NCBI GenBank assembly: GCA_000226015.1
Contig: JH153689.1
Coordinates: 32,392-72,007 of the forward strand
Direction of reading: 5' to 3'
DNA length: 39,616 nucleotides
From: Mnemiopsis leidyi
Lineage: Eukaryota > Ctenophora > Tentaculata > Lobata > Bolinopsidae
Of this stretch, positions 1-9,700 are shown piece after piece; position 1 is the stretch's first letter; every line of letters starts with the position of its first letter. The translations under genes and the position numbers were made by a program. The notes beneath the pieces are model-generated. The model had not been told where the DNA came from and did not search any database. It was given only the letters and a program-made list of their open reading frames with translations.

Positions 1-1926
1 ATGGCTCATGCCTAAAATCTCTATTCTCTGCAAGTGAGTGGCGAGTATGTAAAGTGTAGTATTATTCTTCATCAATCTCAAATAAGATTTTAACAGCTAC
101 GGCTGGGTGGAAATATATCGCCCGTCTGTCGGGAATAATGGGCGAAATTCTTGTTGATATCTTACCTCGTTTTGTCACAGCAGTCCGACGAAAAATTTTG
201 ACATTTTCCGATTCCGCCGTATCTTCCAACTGAAAAGAGCATTACTCACGGTTTCAACCTAGAATGATGAGAGTTAGTTCCAGTGGTAGCCCTGATGTTT
301 CTCTACCAGCCTGTATCAAAGATTTGCTCGAAATCAAAAAAATGTGTCTGTGAGGTTGCGATGAAATGACGTAGGTAGTCGCGGCGACATGCGACCTCTG
401 AAAGTGCGACCTCAGTGCGACCTCCCGCGCAGGGGGTGCTAAAGTCTTTTTAATATTTTCATACGGCAGGGGTGATTAGAATTGGAAGAATTTACTGTTC
501 GGATTGTTTAAACTTTATGTTACATTCAAAGCTAAGTTAGACTTAATAAAACGAGGCTAATTACTCTATAATTATTCTACATTTCACTGCACATTTCCCC
601 CTATTTTTTATCTAAGGGAGTGTTGAACTACTTTAGCTCAAGTTAATAAGTTACAGACTTTCTGGCGCCAATCACATTGTTGATCATTGCTGACAACTAA
701 TCTTTCACGACTCATCTTTTCAGCCCTTATCTAGATAAGAATAACAGATTATGTTAAGGCATGATTATCATGATTATATAACGGTTAAAGGTAATGTCAA
801 AAATAAATTTCAGATTAGAGATAGACAACAATCAATGATTGTAAGTTGCAAATGTGACGAGTTAAGTACAAATATCAAAGCTGGCTTGATAAGATAAGGG
901 CCAGGTTTGATTAGATAATGTCGAGTACATATACGTTTGTCTAACCTCGCTTTTACTCACTACTTTCCATGATACATAGTTTAAGTTACTTTTTTATGGT
1001 GAGTAGCACACCTGTTAAGGTTGAAGTAGGTTATATTCTGGCTGGGCTAAGTAAACCATCCACTTAATCGTTCGTAAATTATCAGCAAGATAAGGTGCTC
1101 TAAACTGCTCTAAACTGAAATTTTTCTATTAACGGTTTAGATGTATTGGTTTGCATGGGATGGACTAATGAAATGCGTGATTTGGCTTTTCCTCTTCCAG
1201 TTCTAAGGGATTTTTGAAGTTTTTCTTGTTACCTAAGCTGTAATTAACTTGAATACTACAGTAATAATAGTAAATTGTAAAACAGTGGTATGAGGGCAGG
1301 TTAATGTCTTCTAAAACAGTGCAGTATAAAACGGTGGTATGAGGACGGATGCCAAGTCACCTTATTCAATCCTCCCGCAAAATCACAGAAAATTAATCAA
1401 GCAACCGTTACGTAGAAACCACAGAAATTTTAAGGTTTCACAAATTGCATTTACTGTTAGCATATTTATAGTTTCCGACTCGCCTCTTCTTTTCTTGCAA
1501 CTTTTTTCATCATGACTGAAAATACTTCGTCGCTTGAAAATCTTAATAATTGCCATAGGCAGAAGCCTAATTTAGCGAGATCCAAGAACAATTATGGTCA
1601 CATTTAGCCAGGGTGAAGATGTCGATAATATCTCTAAAAAGCATTTCCCTGACAGGATAAATTTTTACAGCGCTGAACAGATTTAATTGGTTATCCGGCG
1701 CTAAAATAGAATCCAGTTAATAATTCAATTCTGTCATCCAAGCCGCATGAACGCGCAGAATGTATCAACCCCGCAAGAAAACTGGTTTTTAAGTAGTGGC
1801 ATATGTGTTGGAAACAGCTTCTATTTCGGGCGGCTATTATTCAATTTACTACTTGCCAGTTGCATGACTGGGCCAAATTTGTTTATTTTCTTATTTTAGC
1901 AACAATCAGTATTGGTACAAAGGGTG
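1..1926. other. gene-free left flank
   Basis: I see no coding exon or RNA gene here. The DNA is AT-rich with short local duplications: GTGCGACCTC-like words three times at about 388-425, a doubled CTCTAAACTG at about 1098-1118, and TAAAACAGTGGTATGAGG-like words near 1276 and 1327. The last few hundred bases probably include the promoter of the GTPase gene that follows, but no specific element can be supported. Confidence 0.5.
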
Positions 1927-2122
1927 GTTATTTTAAGGTTTCAAACGCCGGGTTTTGAGTCGTCTGCGTATGTAGAGGGCGTTTTCTTGGTACATCTTTT
2001 CCGCTTCGGAACATTTTATTAACATTTCCCTTAACTTTCTACTAATTGATATCATAAATACCTGATTTTCTTATCCATATGTTTATTCTTTTACGATTTC
2101 TGCTCCTTTTTAAATTGACACC
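1926..2122. repeat. duplicated segment A, 5' flank of the GTPase gene
   Basis: The sequence from TTATTTTAAGG to AAATTGACACC recurs at about 3996-4151 with a few substitutions and internal deletions. It contains shared phrases such as TTTCAAACGCCG, CCGCTTCGGAACATTT, ACTTTCTACTAATTGATATC and TCTGCTCCTTTT. In this copy the GTPase gene follows immediately. In the other copy segment B follows immediately. Confidence 0.85.
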
Positions 2123-2159
2123 TAGTTTAATCCCTACAAATCTATTAGCAGTAGAGAGG

Positions 2160-2786
2160 ATGGGAAGGATAGAGAAACAGAACCAGACCGAACCTCGCTA
2201 CAACATCACCGTTATTGGAGCTCCTGGTGTGGGGAAAAGCGCTTTGTCCCTTCAGTTTCTTTACCAGGAGTTCGTGGAGGATTACGAGCCGACCAAGGTT
2301 GACAGTTACCAGACCTACGTCAGACACGAGCGGAGCGACGTTAACGTGCAGATAACGGACACTGCTGGTCAGGAGGACTATGCTAGTGTGCGCGACACCT
2401 TTCTGCGGAACGGCGAGGGATTTCTCTGTGTCTTTAGTTTGACTGATACAGACAGTTTTAGTCACGTTCAAGAGCTGTACAGCCAAGTGAAGCTTTCTAA
2501 AGGCAGCGCTCCTCCTCATCTTCCCTTTCTGCTGGTGGGAAACAAGTGCGATGTGGAGGCATCCAGGCAGATCTCGCTAAGCGCAGCAGTGCAGCTTGCC
2601 CGGAACCTGGGTGTCCCATACATTGAAACCTCCGCTAAGACGAACTTTAACGTGACGGAAGCGTTCCTCGGACTGACCAAGATGGTGGTTAACTCACGTG
2701 AACCTCTGCTGGAGATCAGGGACAAGGGCTACAAGAAGAAGGGAAAGTTTGGCGGGTTCAAGAAGTATCTGTGCGGACTTTCGTAG
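2160..2786 (+). CDS. Ral-type small GTPase (Ras superfamily), intronless
   Basis: Single-exon gene for a 208-residue Ras-superfamily GTPase. All G motifs are visible: P-loop GAPGVGKS (20-27), switch I DYEPTK (41-46), DTAGQ with the Ral-like continuation EDYA (67-74), NKCD (128-131) and TSAK (157-160). The run VEDYEPTKVDSY and the phrase GEGFLCVFSL are close to Ral proteins, which cycle between GDP and GTP at membranes and act through the exocyst in other animals. The C-terminus is basic (KKKGK, KK) and ends CGLS, a CAAX-type prenylation box. I chose ATG 2160 because the 27 extra residues from an upstream in-frame ATG at 2079 are hydrophobic, lie in duplicated flanking DNA and exceed the family length (about 206). 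No intron interrupts it, so it may be a retrogene. It could also be a diverged Rap/Ras paralogue. Confidence 0.9.
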   Translation: MGRIEKQNQTEPRYNITVIGAPGVGKSALSLQFLYQEFVEDYEPTKVDSYQTYVRHERSDVNVQITDTAGQEDYASVRDTFLRNGEGFLCVFSLTDTDSFSHVQELYSQVKLSKGSAPPHLPFLLVGNKCDVEASRQISLSAAVQLARNLGVPYIETSAKTNFNVTEAFLGLTKMVVNSREPLLEIRDKGYKKKGKFGGFKKYLCGLS

Positions 2787-3374
2787 CTTTAAAAAGTGTT
2801 GTTTGAAAAATCGATATTTTTTTCTTGACAGACAATTTTTTTCTAGTCATTATTAATTTATCGATCGTACAGATCATGTTAGAATATCTATGTTTAGATG
2901 TACTTATACTATGTAGATATTTTTAGAGTATGCTCATAAATATGAGCAGTAAATCCTTATCACCTCTCTATCTCTAAGATGGAAGTATTCAATTAAACAA
3001 TTTTATACAGATCAACCCTTTTTATGACAGATATTTTCTCACATTTTTAACTAGGTACATTTTTACCATTTTGTAACAATTTGATACATTTTAAACATGA
3101 TATACCGAGGTACACAAAGAAATATCTTGATAATGTATTATATTCACTCCGATTGTCGTGGATTGTGTGCTTGTTGACTTTACACATTGATGCGAGAACT
3201 GCTAGCGATAGTTGAATGAACGTTTCCGATCTTGTTTTCGATCATTCTCAGTTTTATTCTTGATTTCTCGCTCTTTATTACAAGTAGATGGACGATAGTA
3301 ACTGCTTTGTTTGTCGACTGATAATTTTATTTCATAATTTTGACGTTCAAGCTGTCTTATCAAAATGTGGGATA

Positions 3375-3625
3375 AAATAATTAAGGGAAAGATTTGTGTA
3401 GTCGTAGTATAGTTTGATCTCGGCGCTAGTTTAATTCAATTCATGTCATTTCTTTCTCCTTGTTTTTTCTTTCAGAAGAAACTTCTTCTAAGTTTTTAGT
3501 AATATAGTTTGCGTGAAAATTAGGCTTTCTATTATATGGAATGTGAAAGTTTCTGATTTTCGAAATTGATTTTTATAATTTTATGAGTTTTGATATGAAT
3601 ACAAGAACTTTCATCGATATAATCA
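3375..3625. repeat. duplicated segment D, copy 1 (downstream of GTPase)
   Basis: About 250 bp that recurs in diverged form at about 4796-5035. Shared phrases include ATTAAGGGAAA, GATTTGTGTAGT, AAAATTAGGCTTTCTAT, AAAATTGAT or GAAATTGAT before TTTATA, and GAATACAAGRACTTTCATCGA. No coding potential is seen. Together with segments A, B and C it shows repeated local duplication around the GTPase gene. Confidence 0.7.
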
Positions 3626-3649
3626 AAATCTTTTCAAATTATACAGAAC

Positions 3650-3985
3650 AACAATATAAATAAATGAAATTAAGATTAGGAAACTTTGCTCCAATCTGTA
3701 AAATTTGACGGGCACCCAAAACACAGGCAGTTTGCGGACTGCAGCAGCTGCTGTAAATGTAAAAACTTGGACCCTTATGCAATAAAAAAATCAACTATCC
3801 AGCGTTCACTGGCATACTGCTTCTCGAAACACTGGAAATCTTATTGCTCTCTATTAACATATCTCGTCAATAACACTACATCCCTGAAGTCGAAAACTTT
3901 ACACCTAGTAAACGAGAGCAGATAAAACGCAATTAATTCAATACGCACTACACACTCATACTTTACAACTACGCTAGAATTTCGA
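3650..3985. repeat. duplicated segment B, copy 1
   Basis: About 330 bp repeated at about 4152-4530. Near-identical blocks include GGAAACTTTGCTCCA, AAATTTGACGGGCACCCAAA, CTGCAGCAGCTGCTGTAAATG, CAGCGTTCACTGGCATACTG and ACACCTAGTAAACGAGAGCA. Copy 2 has a small insertion near 4282-4330. A 79-codon frame at 3686-3925 is not preserved in copy 2 and resembles nothing I know, so I treat it as chance. Confidence 0.85.
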
Positions 3986-3995
3986 TTGATTTTAT

Positions 3996-4151
3996 CTTTA
4001 TTTTAAGGCTTCAAACGCCGAGTTTTCTTGGTACGTCTCTTCCGCTTCGGAACATTTCCCTTAACTTTCTACTAATTGATATCATAAATACCTGATTTTC
4101 TTAGCCATAGATGTATTCTTTTACGATGTCTGCTCCTTTTAAATTGACACC
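3996..4151. repeat. duplicated segment A, copy 2 (empty of GTPase)
   Basis: Second copy of the GTPase 5' flank. It ends in AAATTGACACC at 4151 and passes directly into segment B copy 2, where the first copy instead carries about 1.5 kb with the GTPase gene. This is either a deletion in this copy or an insertion in the other. Confidence 0.85.
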
Positions 4152-4530
4152 AACAATAAATAAATGAAATTAATATTAGGAAACTTTGCTCCAGTCTGTA
4201 AAATTTGACGGGCACCCAAAACACAGATAGTGTGCATACTGCAGCAGCTGCTGTAAATGTAGAAACTTGGACCCTTATGTAATTTAAAAAAATAATAATA
4301 TGTGAGATGATCAGCTCGCGTGATATTAAAAAACTACCCAGCGTTCACTGGCATACTGCTTCTCGAAACACTGGAAATCTTATTGCTCTCTATTAACATA
4401 TCTCGTCAAAAGCACTACATCCCTAAAGTCGAAAACTTTACACCTAGTAAACGAGAGCAGATAAAACGCAATTAATTCAATAGGCACTACACAGTCATAC
4501 TTTACAACTACGCTAGTATTTCAATTGATT
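4152..4530. repeat. duplicated segment B, copy 2
   Basis: Copy of 3650-3985, abutting segment A copy 2. It differs by scattered substitutions and an AT-rich insertion containing a run of A and AATAATAATA near 4287-4300. No coding function is seen. Confidence 0.8.
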
Positions 4531-4543
4531 TTATCGGTGTTAA

Positions 4544-4760
4544 TGTTGTATCATATTTTCAGCTCCATGTGTGTGAGAAAATGCTTTGCTAATTATTTAT
4601 CGATTAGCGGAATAAAATGAAGCAACGTGTGCAAGCTGTATTTTTTCTTTCTTGTGTGAAGATGTTTATATTTGTTAGGTCGTGATATCTATTGAGGATA
4701 TTTAAGATGAAGATAGGCATTTTATACGTGATTTTTACTGTAGTTTATTCGCGAACAATG
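4544..4760. repeat. duplicated segment C, copy 1
   Basis: About 215 bp repeated at about 5068-5290. Shared phrases include GAGAAAATGCTTTG, ATCGATTAGCGGAATAAAA, GATGTTTATATTT and TAGGTCGTG. A downstream part, 4796-5035, matches segment D copy 1. The order A-GTPase-D-B-A-B-C-D-C shows at least two rounds of duplication. Confidence 0.75.
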
Positions 4761-4795
4761 GTCCTGAAATTTGCGCGTCATTATAGAGCTCAAGA

Positions 4796-5035
4796 ATTAA
4801 GGGAAAATTTGCTGAAGATTTGTGTAGTTTACTTAGAGTTATGTTCTGGGCGCTATTTTATGAGATTTTCTTTCATTGTTTTTGCCTTATGAAGAAGGTT
4901 CCTCTCAGTTCTGAGTACCATAAATAAGAGTAAAATTAGGCTTTCTATAATTTTATGGGCTATGGAAGTTTGTGAATTTCAAAATTGATATTTATATCAG
5001 TTTGGATGTGAATACAAGGACTTTCATCGACACAT
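4796..5035. repeat. duplicated segment D, copy 2
   Basis: Diverged copy of 3375-3625, lying between the two C segments. No gene is seen in it. Confidence 0.65.
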
Positions 5036-5067
5036 TTTACCACTACGCTTATATTTTTGTCATTAGA

Positions 5068-5290
5068 TAACTCTATGCTGTATCGTATCTGCATATTTTC
5101 AGTTGCATGAATATGAGAAAATGCTTTGTTAATTATCTATCGATTAGCGGAATAAAAAGAAGTAATGTGCACGAACTGTATTTTCTTGCTTAAATAAAAT
5201 AGATGTTTATATTTCGTAGGTCGTGGTATCCGTGGAGAGTTTTGACGATAATAATAGATATTTAAGACGTGTATTTGACGCCAGTTTATT
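5068..5290. repeat. duplicated segment C, copy 2
   Basis: Copy of 4544-4760. Small frames on either strand here are chance frames in AT-rich repeat DNA. Confidence 0.7.
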
Positions 5291-5299
5291 TTCTTAGCT

Positions 5300-6161
5300 T
5301 CCAACGTGGCCCTATTGTATATTATCCGAGTTATTCCATTGTAATATTCCAGATTCAACTGATTTAATGCAAGTTTCCTGTTGCCTTATTGCTTCTTCTC
5401 ACAGCATCGCTCAGATATGTATCTTCGACAGTTAGCTGATGCGCGTTCCTAGGAAAATGTGATATTCTGATCCTTGTAATATTACCCGTAGTACCGCTAT
5501 TATAATAAACTACGTGGAACAGACATCAATTTAGCCTCCAAAGAGCCCTTAACAAATGTATCCTTCGAGTCTAATTAGTAGCAGTAACGCGCTGCTTGCA
5601 CGCATGGCACTGTAGACTCCTCCTTATTGGTTGTTTGCTCTCACATGACCCGCATACTTAGCTACTATTGGGTATCCCAGGAAACGGCCGAATGTTATGA
5701 CCACTGCCTAATGTCGGCTACAGACAGGTTGCGGTTCACTGTCTCGCATTAATAAACCTAAAATAGTACAGCGCTCGGAATTTTATTAACGCTTTAGTTG
5801 AACACCGTTGTCAAATCTTCCTGCCAACTGCCGCGGCTCAAAGGGGCTGCAAACCACCAACATTGGTTCTGCCTGAAGCTGTGTATTCTCCATGTTCTTA
5901 ATCGTGCTGTTTGCTAAACACATACACTAATCACCTAAACTACTAGCTTTTAGTCTTGCTCTACCTCTCTAGAGAGCTGTATTTCACTTTGCTCCAATGA
6001 CTTGTATACATAGCAGTATATACCACATTACGTTCGTACTCTTGCACAAATTATTCCATTTAGAAGTTTTGTTTTTTGTATATCTCAGTCTGTGCAGTGT
6101 GCAGCTTATGTCGTAGACTGGACCACGTGGTGTAAGACAGCCGCGCGCAGCTGCACGTGCA
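5300..6161. promoter_or_regulatory. DIP2 upstream region and 5' leader
   Basis: No coding exon is seen. This stretch precedes the DIP2 start and must hold at least part of its promoter and leader. A perfect 10-bp palindrome ACCACGTGGT with an E-box core lies at 6122-6131. An in-frame TAG at 6114-6116 precedes ATG 6162 and supports that ATG as the start if no upstream exon is spliced in. The bases just before the ATG are GC-rich, unlike the surrounding DNA. Confidence 0.4.
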
Positions 6162-6758
6162 ATGGACCAGTTTGCAGAGGACGAGGTCGAGTACGCCACT
6201 ATAAACCGCTCCCACAACACGCTCTCACAACCCGTCATCACGGAGATGAAGAACAAGTTTCAGTACGAGATCCAGGACTCCAGTAGTGAGGAAGAAAGTT
6301 CGGACGAGGACGGGACCGAGACGGAGTCTAGTGGAAGTGGGAGTACGGTAGGGAGCGGGAGTACTATAGGAGAGGGGGAGGGCCGGGGTGAGGAGAGTAG
6401 CGACGAGAACAACAACAAGGACGAGGACACTCACAGTATCGGCTCTGCAGCTTCTCTCCTGGACTTCAGTGATCTGAACAGAGAACGCCGGGTTACTCAG
6501 GCTCTGAATGATGCTCTGAACCCTGATTCCATGTCTGTCTGCTCGACGGACGTGGCTGATATTGTTCAGCGGCAGTTAGCTGAGTTCAGCATGACTCTGA
6601 GGAGGCAGATCGAGAATGACATGCACAGCATCCTCTCCAAGAAGATGAACTCGAGCGAGTATGGCTCCCAGCCTATGTTACCTCCTCCTACCCCATCCCG
6701 AAAGAAGCATATGAGAACTAAGAGCGAAACTGACGTGTCTGGAAGCACGAAACGAAAG
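6162..6758 (+). CDS. DIP2: DIP2 exon 1: acidic, unusual N-terminus
   Basis: First coding exon, 199 codons, phase 0 donor (AAG|GTATGC). Residues about 40-90 are very acidic and rich in Ser, Glu, Gly and Asp (SSSEEESSDEDGTETESSG and on). A possibly helical segment follows at about 115-160 (VADIVQRQLAEFSMTLRRQI), then a proline patch and a basic SRKKHMRTKSE motif. I do not see the DMAP1-binding domain that opens most animal DIP2 proteins. The frame reads on past the donor to a stop at 6981-6983, which would give a 273-residue product if the intron were retained. Confidence 0.8.
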
Positions 6759-9700
6759 GTATGCCATGAATGTGGCAGGGGTTTTGGTAACGGCGTGTAC
6801 TTCGGATTGAAGAGAATTTTTAAACGAACTTCTAGCTCGTTGACTACTTGCATTACCGTCATAAGATTGAGTTTAGTCCGGACAATTGTTTCAAAATTTC
6901 GATTGAAAACTTTCTCTCACTTTATGCATTATAAACACGGGAAACACGCACTTCACCCATTAATGAACTTAGATTTAAATTAAAGGTATTGCCTTGTGTC
7001 ATGCCCCCATTCTACCATATTTAATAAGTGTTAGTAACATATTTAGTGTTAGTTAGTAAAATCATAAACCATAACATTTTATACTTTCAGAGGCCCAAGA
7101 AGAAACAACACTACGTGTCCGATGACGAACTGTTTGAAAGTAATTTCTCATTTTTATTTTGATACTTTGTCTTTTTTACAAGACTTAGGCTCGCAACTGT
7201 TATAAACTAATATAAATCAATCATTTAATTGTTTAACTAAATCTCCTATCACTCCAGTTCCTGCTCCGGAGATTGACCCTAACGCTCCAAAACCAGAGGG
7301 ACCGCAGTCAGAAGTGCTTAGTGGACCCGACTTTGAGGTACAGATCTAACTTACATGATTAAATTAGGCTTAAATATGAGATTGTTTTGCGTAGTAAAGT
7401 GTTTATATTTGAGTGTTTATAATAATTTAAACATGTTATTAACGATATGTAGAATACCCTACTCGTTTTTGTCAAAACGTGTGAGAAATCCTTGATCTAG
7501 AACACCATATAATCTTGTTTATTAAATGTTTATGAATCATTGAAACGTGCTAATTAAACATCTTCCGTCCAGGAGGACAACTCGCCGAGTTACTGGGAAG
7601 ACGTATGTCACGTGATACAATGTCTCTTTGTCTTCTTTCACTTTGTACTTGTCTTCTTTTGCTTTGTCTACTTTCACTTTGTCTACTTTCACTTTGTCTT
7701 CTTTTACTTTGTCTACTTTCACTTTGTCTTCTTTCACTTTGTCTACTTTCACTTTGTCTTCTTTCACTTTGTCTTCTTTCACTTTGTCTCCTTTCACTTT
7801 GTCTTCTTTCACTTTGTCTTCTTTCACTTTGTCTACTTTTCACTTTGTCGTCTCTTTCACTTTGTCTTCTTTCAGTTTCTTTTCGCTTTGTCTTCTTTCA
7901 CTTTGCTTCTTTCATTTTGTCTTCTTTCACTTTGTGTCTTCTTTCACTCCGTCTTATTTCACTTTACCTACTTCTTTCGCTTTGTCTTCTTTCACTTTGT
8001 CTACTTTCACTTTCTTTTCACTTTGTCTTCTTTTACTTTGTCTTCTTTCACTTGGTCGACTTTCTCACTTTGAGCTTGTCCACTTTTAATTTTACTATCT
8101 TTTTCTCACTTTAATTTTATGTCGTATACTTTCACTTCGTCTACTTTCATTTTTTACTTTCACTTTGATTTATCACTTTGTCTTTTTCACTTTGTCTCCT
8201 TTCACTCTTATCTGTCTTTTTAAGTTTTTTTAGATTTTTAATGGGCCCTTTTATTCTTTTAATTCACATTTGGCAACTTCGTTGGTTTTCTCTGTAGACT
8301 CGAAAATTCTTAAGGAAGCTAGATCTAATATATTTCAAAAATTACACGTTCGTATACATTCACTTTAATTTGAATTGATAAATCGATTAAATCCTACGCC
8401 CTTTATCAAGTTCGTGATCGCAATCTTATCAATAGATATGGTAGACGGTAATATAACTTGAGACGGTAAATTAACTTGAGTATGGTTTAAAAAGTCGTTT
8501 TCTTATCTTAATTTAATCTTAAAACTATGATAACTGAAATTCGAATAACGGACAATAAGATAACGGAAATAGTCAGTTAATTAAGTGCACATGTGCAGAA
8601 TAAAAAAGCGACTTGTAAATCATTAACTTTAGTATTGTGCCCTCTAATGTTCCACCGTTGTAGAATGCAGATTCCTATACCAGATTGTTAATCTGATGAT
8701 ATGCAACCCTGTACAACTTATGTAAGATAAGTCGATGTATCTACAGAAATCGCTCGACAATTACTTTACGAATTCTTCAGACACACTATCTGCAGTAGGA
8801 TAGGAAAGTTGAGCCGTCGTATCTTCTTATGTCATCTCTATTTTCGTTAACTTTCTTCAACTATTCTTTCATGTTCCATTCTTTTCTCAACTCATAATTA
8901 ACACTTGTGTATCTTGCATAGGTTTCTGACATGATAATTGTACTTATACGTGGAATGCCTCTTCTAAAGTCTGTGATAATTCTCTTACCAATTATCACTT
9001 TGTGTGACATAAACTATTTTTCATTCGGAGACATGAATCTGCATGAATCATGAGATTTTGTGTTTTTGTCAAATAATGGAACGTTCGTAGTCTAAGTAGC
9101 TTGATAAGTTTTACTCGTCACGTGACTAAATAACTAACACACTTGCTACTTTCAGGAGGTAGAAGGACAAGCTAGAAGTATCGAAGAAGCGTTACACAAA
9201 CACGGAACACAGACCGGCAAAGCTATTGCCTTTACCATCCTTGATAACCACGGAAAAGTTTCTTCAACTGTTTCTTATGGTACGATATGAGATTGTGGTG
9301 TTATCTTTATTGCTTTGCTTGTGGTTGTGATTACAATCAACGCTTTTTTAATTGATTAAGATTAAAGACGGACGATTGTGATGTAATTTCTTAAAGTTTC
9401 AGCAACTTCACCCCGATAAATTCAAAAAATTTTTAGCAAAGCTGTTGAGTCGAACTCAGAAGATCGCATACGGACTGATGTCCAAGTACATGATGAAGGA
9501 AAAAGGAGATGTGATCCTCAAAAAAGGAGATCGTGTCGCCCTGATCTACCCGTCACAAGATCCCGGCGCGTTTGCCGCCGCCTTTTTCGCCTGTCTGTTT
9601 GCTAATCTAGTCCCAGTACCTGTCGAGGCTCCTATTTCTAACATGGTACGTGGAGCTATAAGTCATCGAAAATCTAAACACATTTGACATCTCGCTCATA

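Noticed and set aside
2079..2159. N-terminal extension of the GTPase from ATG 2079
   Set aside because: Adds 27 hydrophobic residues foreign to the family and lies in the duplicated flank; ATG 2160 gives the normal length.
3686..3925. 79-codon Cys/Lys-rich frame
   Set aside because: Lies in duplicated segment B; the second copy does not keep the frame and no domain is recognisable.
7537..8114. Frames of 96-169 codons on both strands (Leu/Cys/Phe-rich, and Lys/Val/Glu/Asp-rich)
   Set aside because: They coincide exactly with the 15-bp minisatellite in a DIP2 intron; a unit divisible by three keeps frames open without selection.
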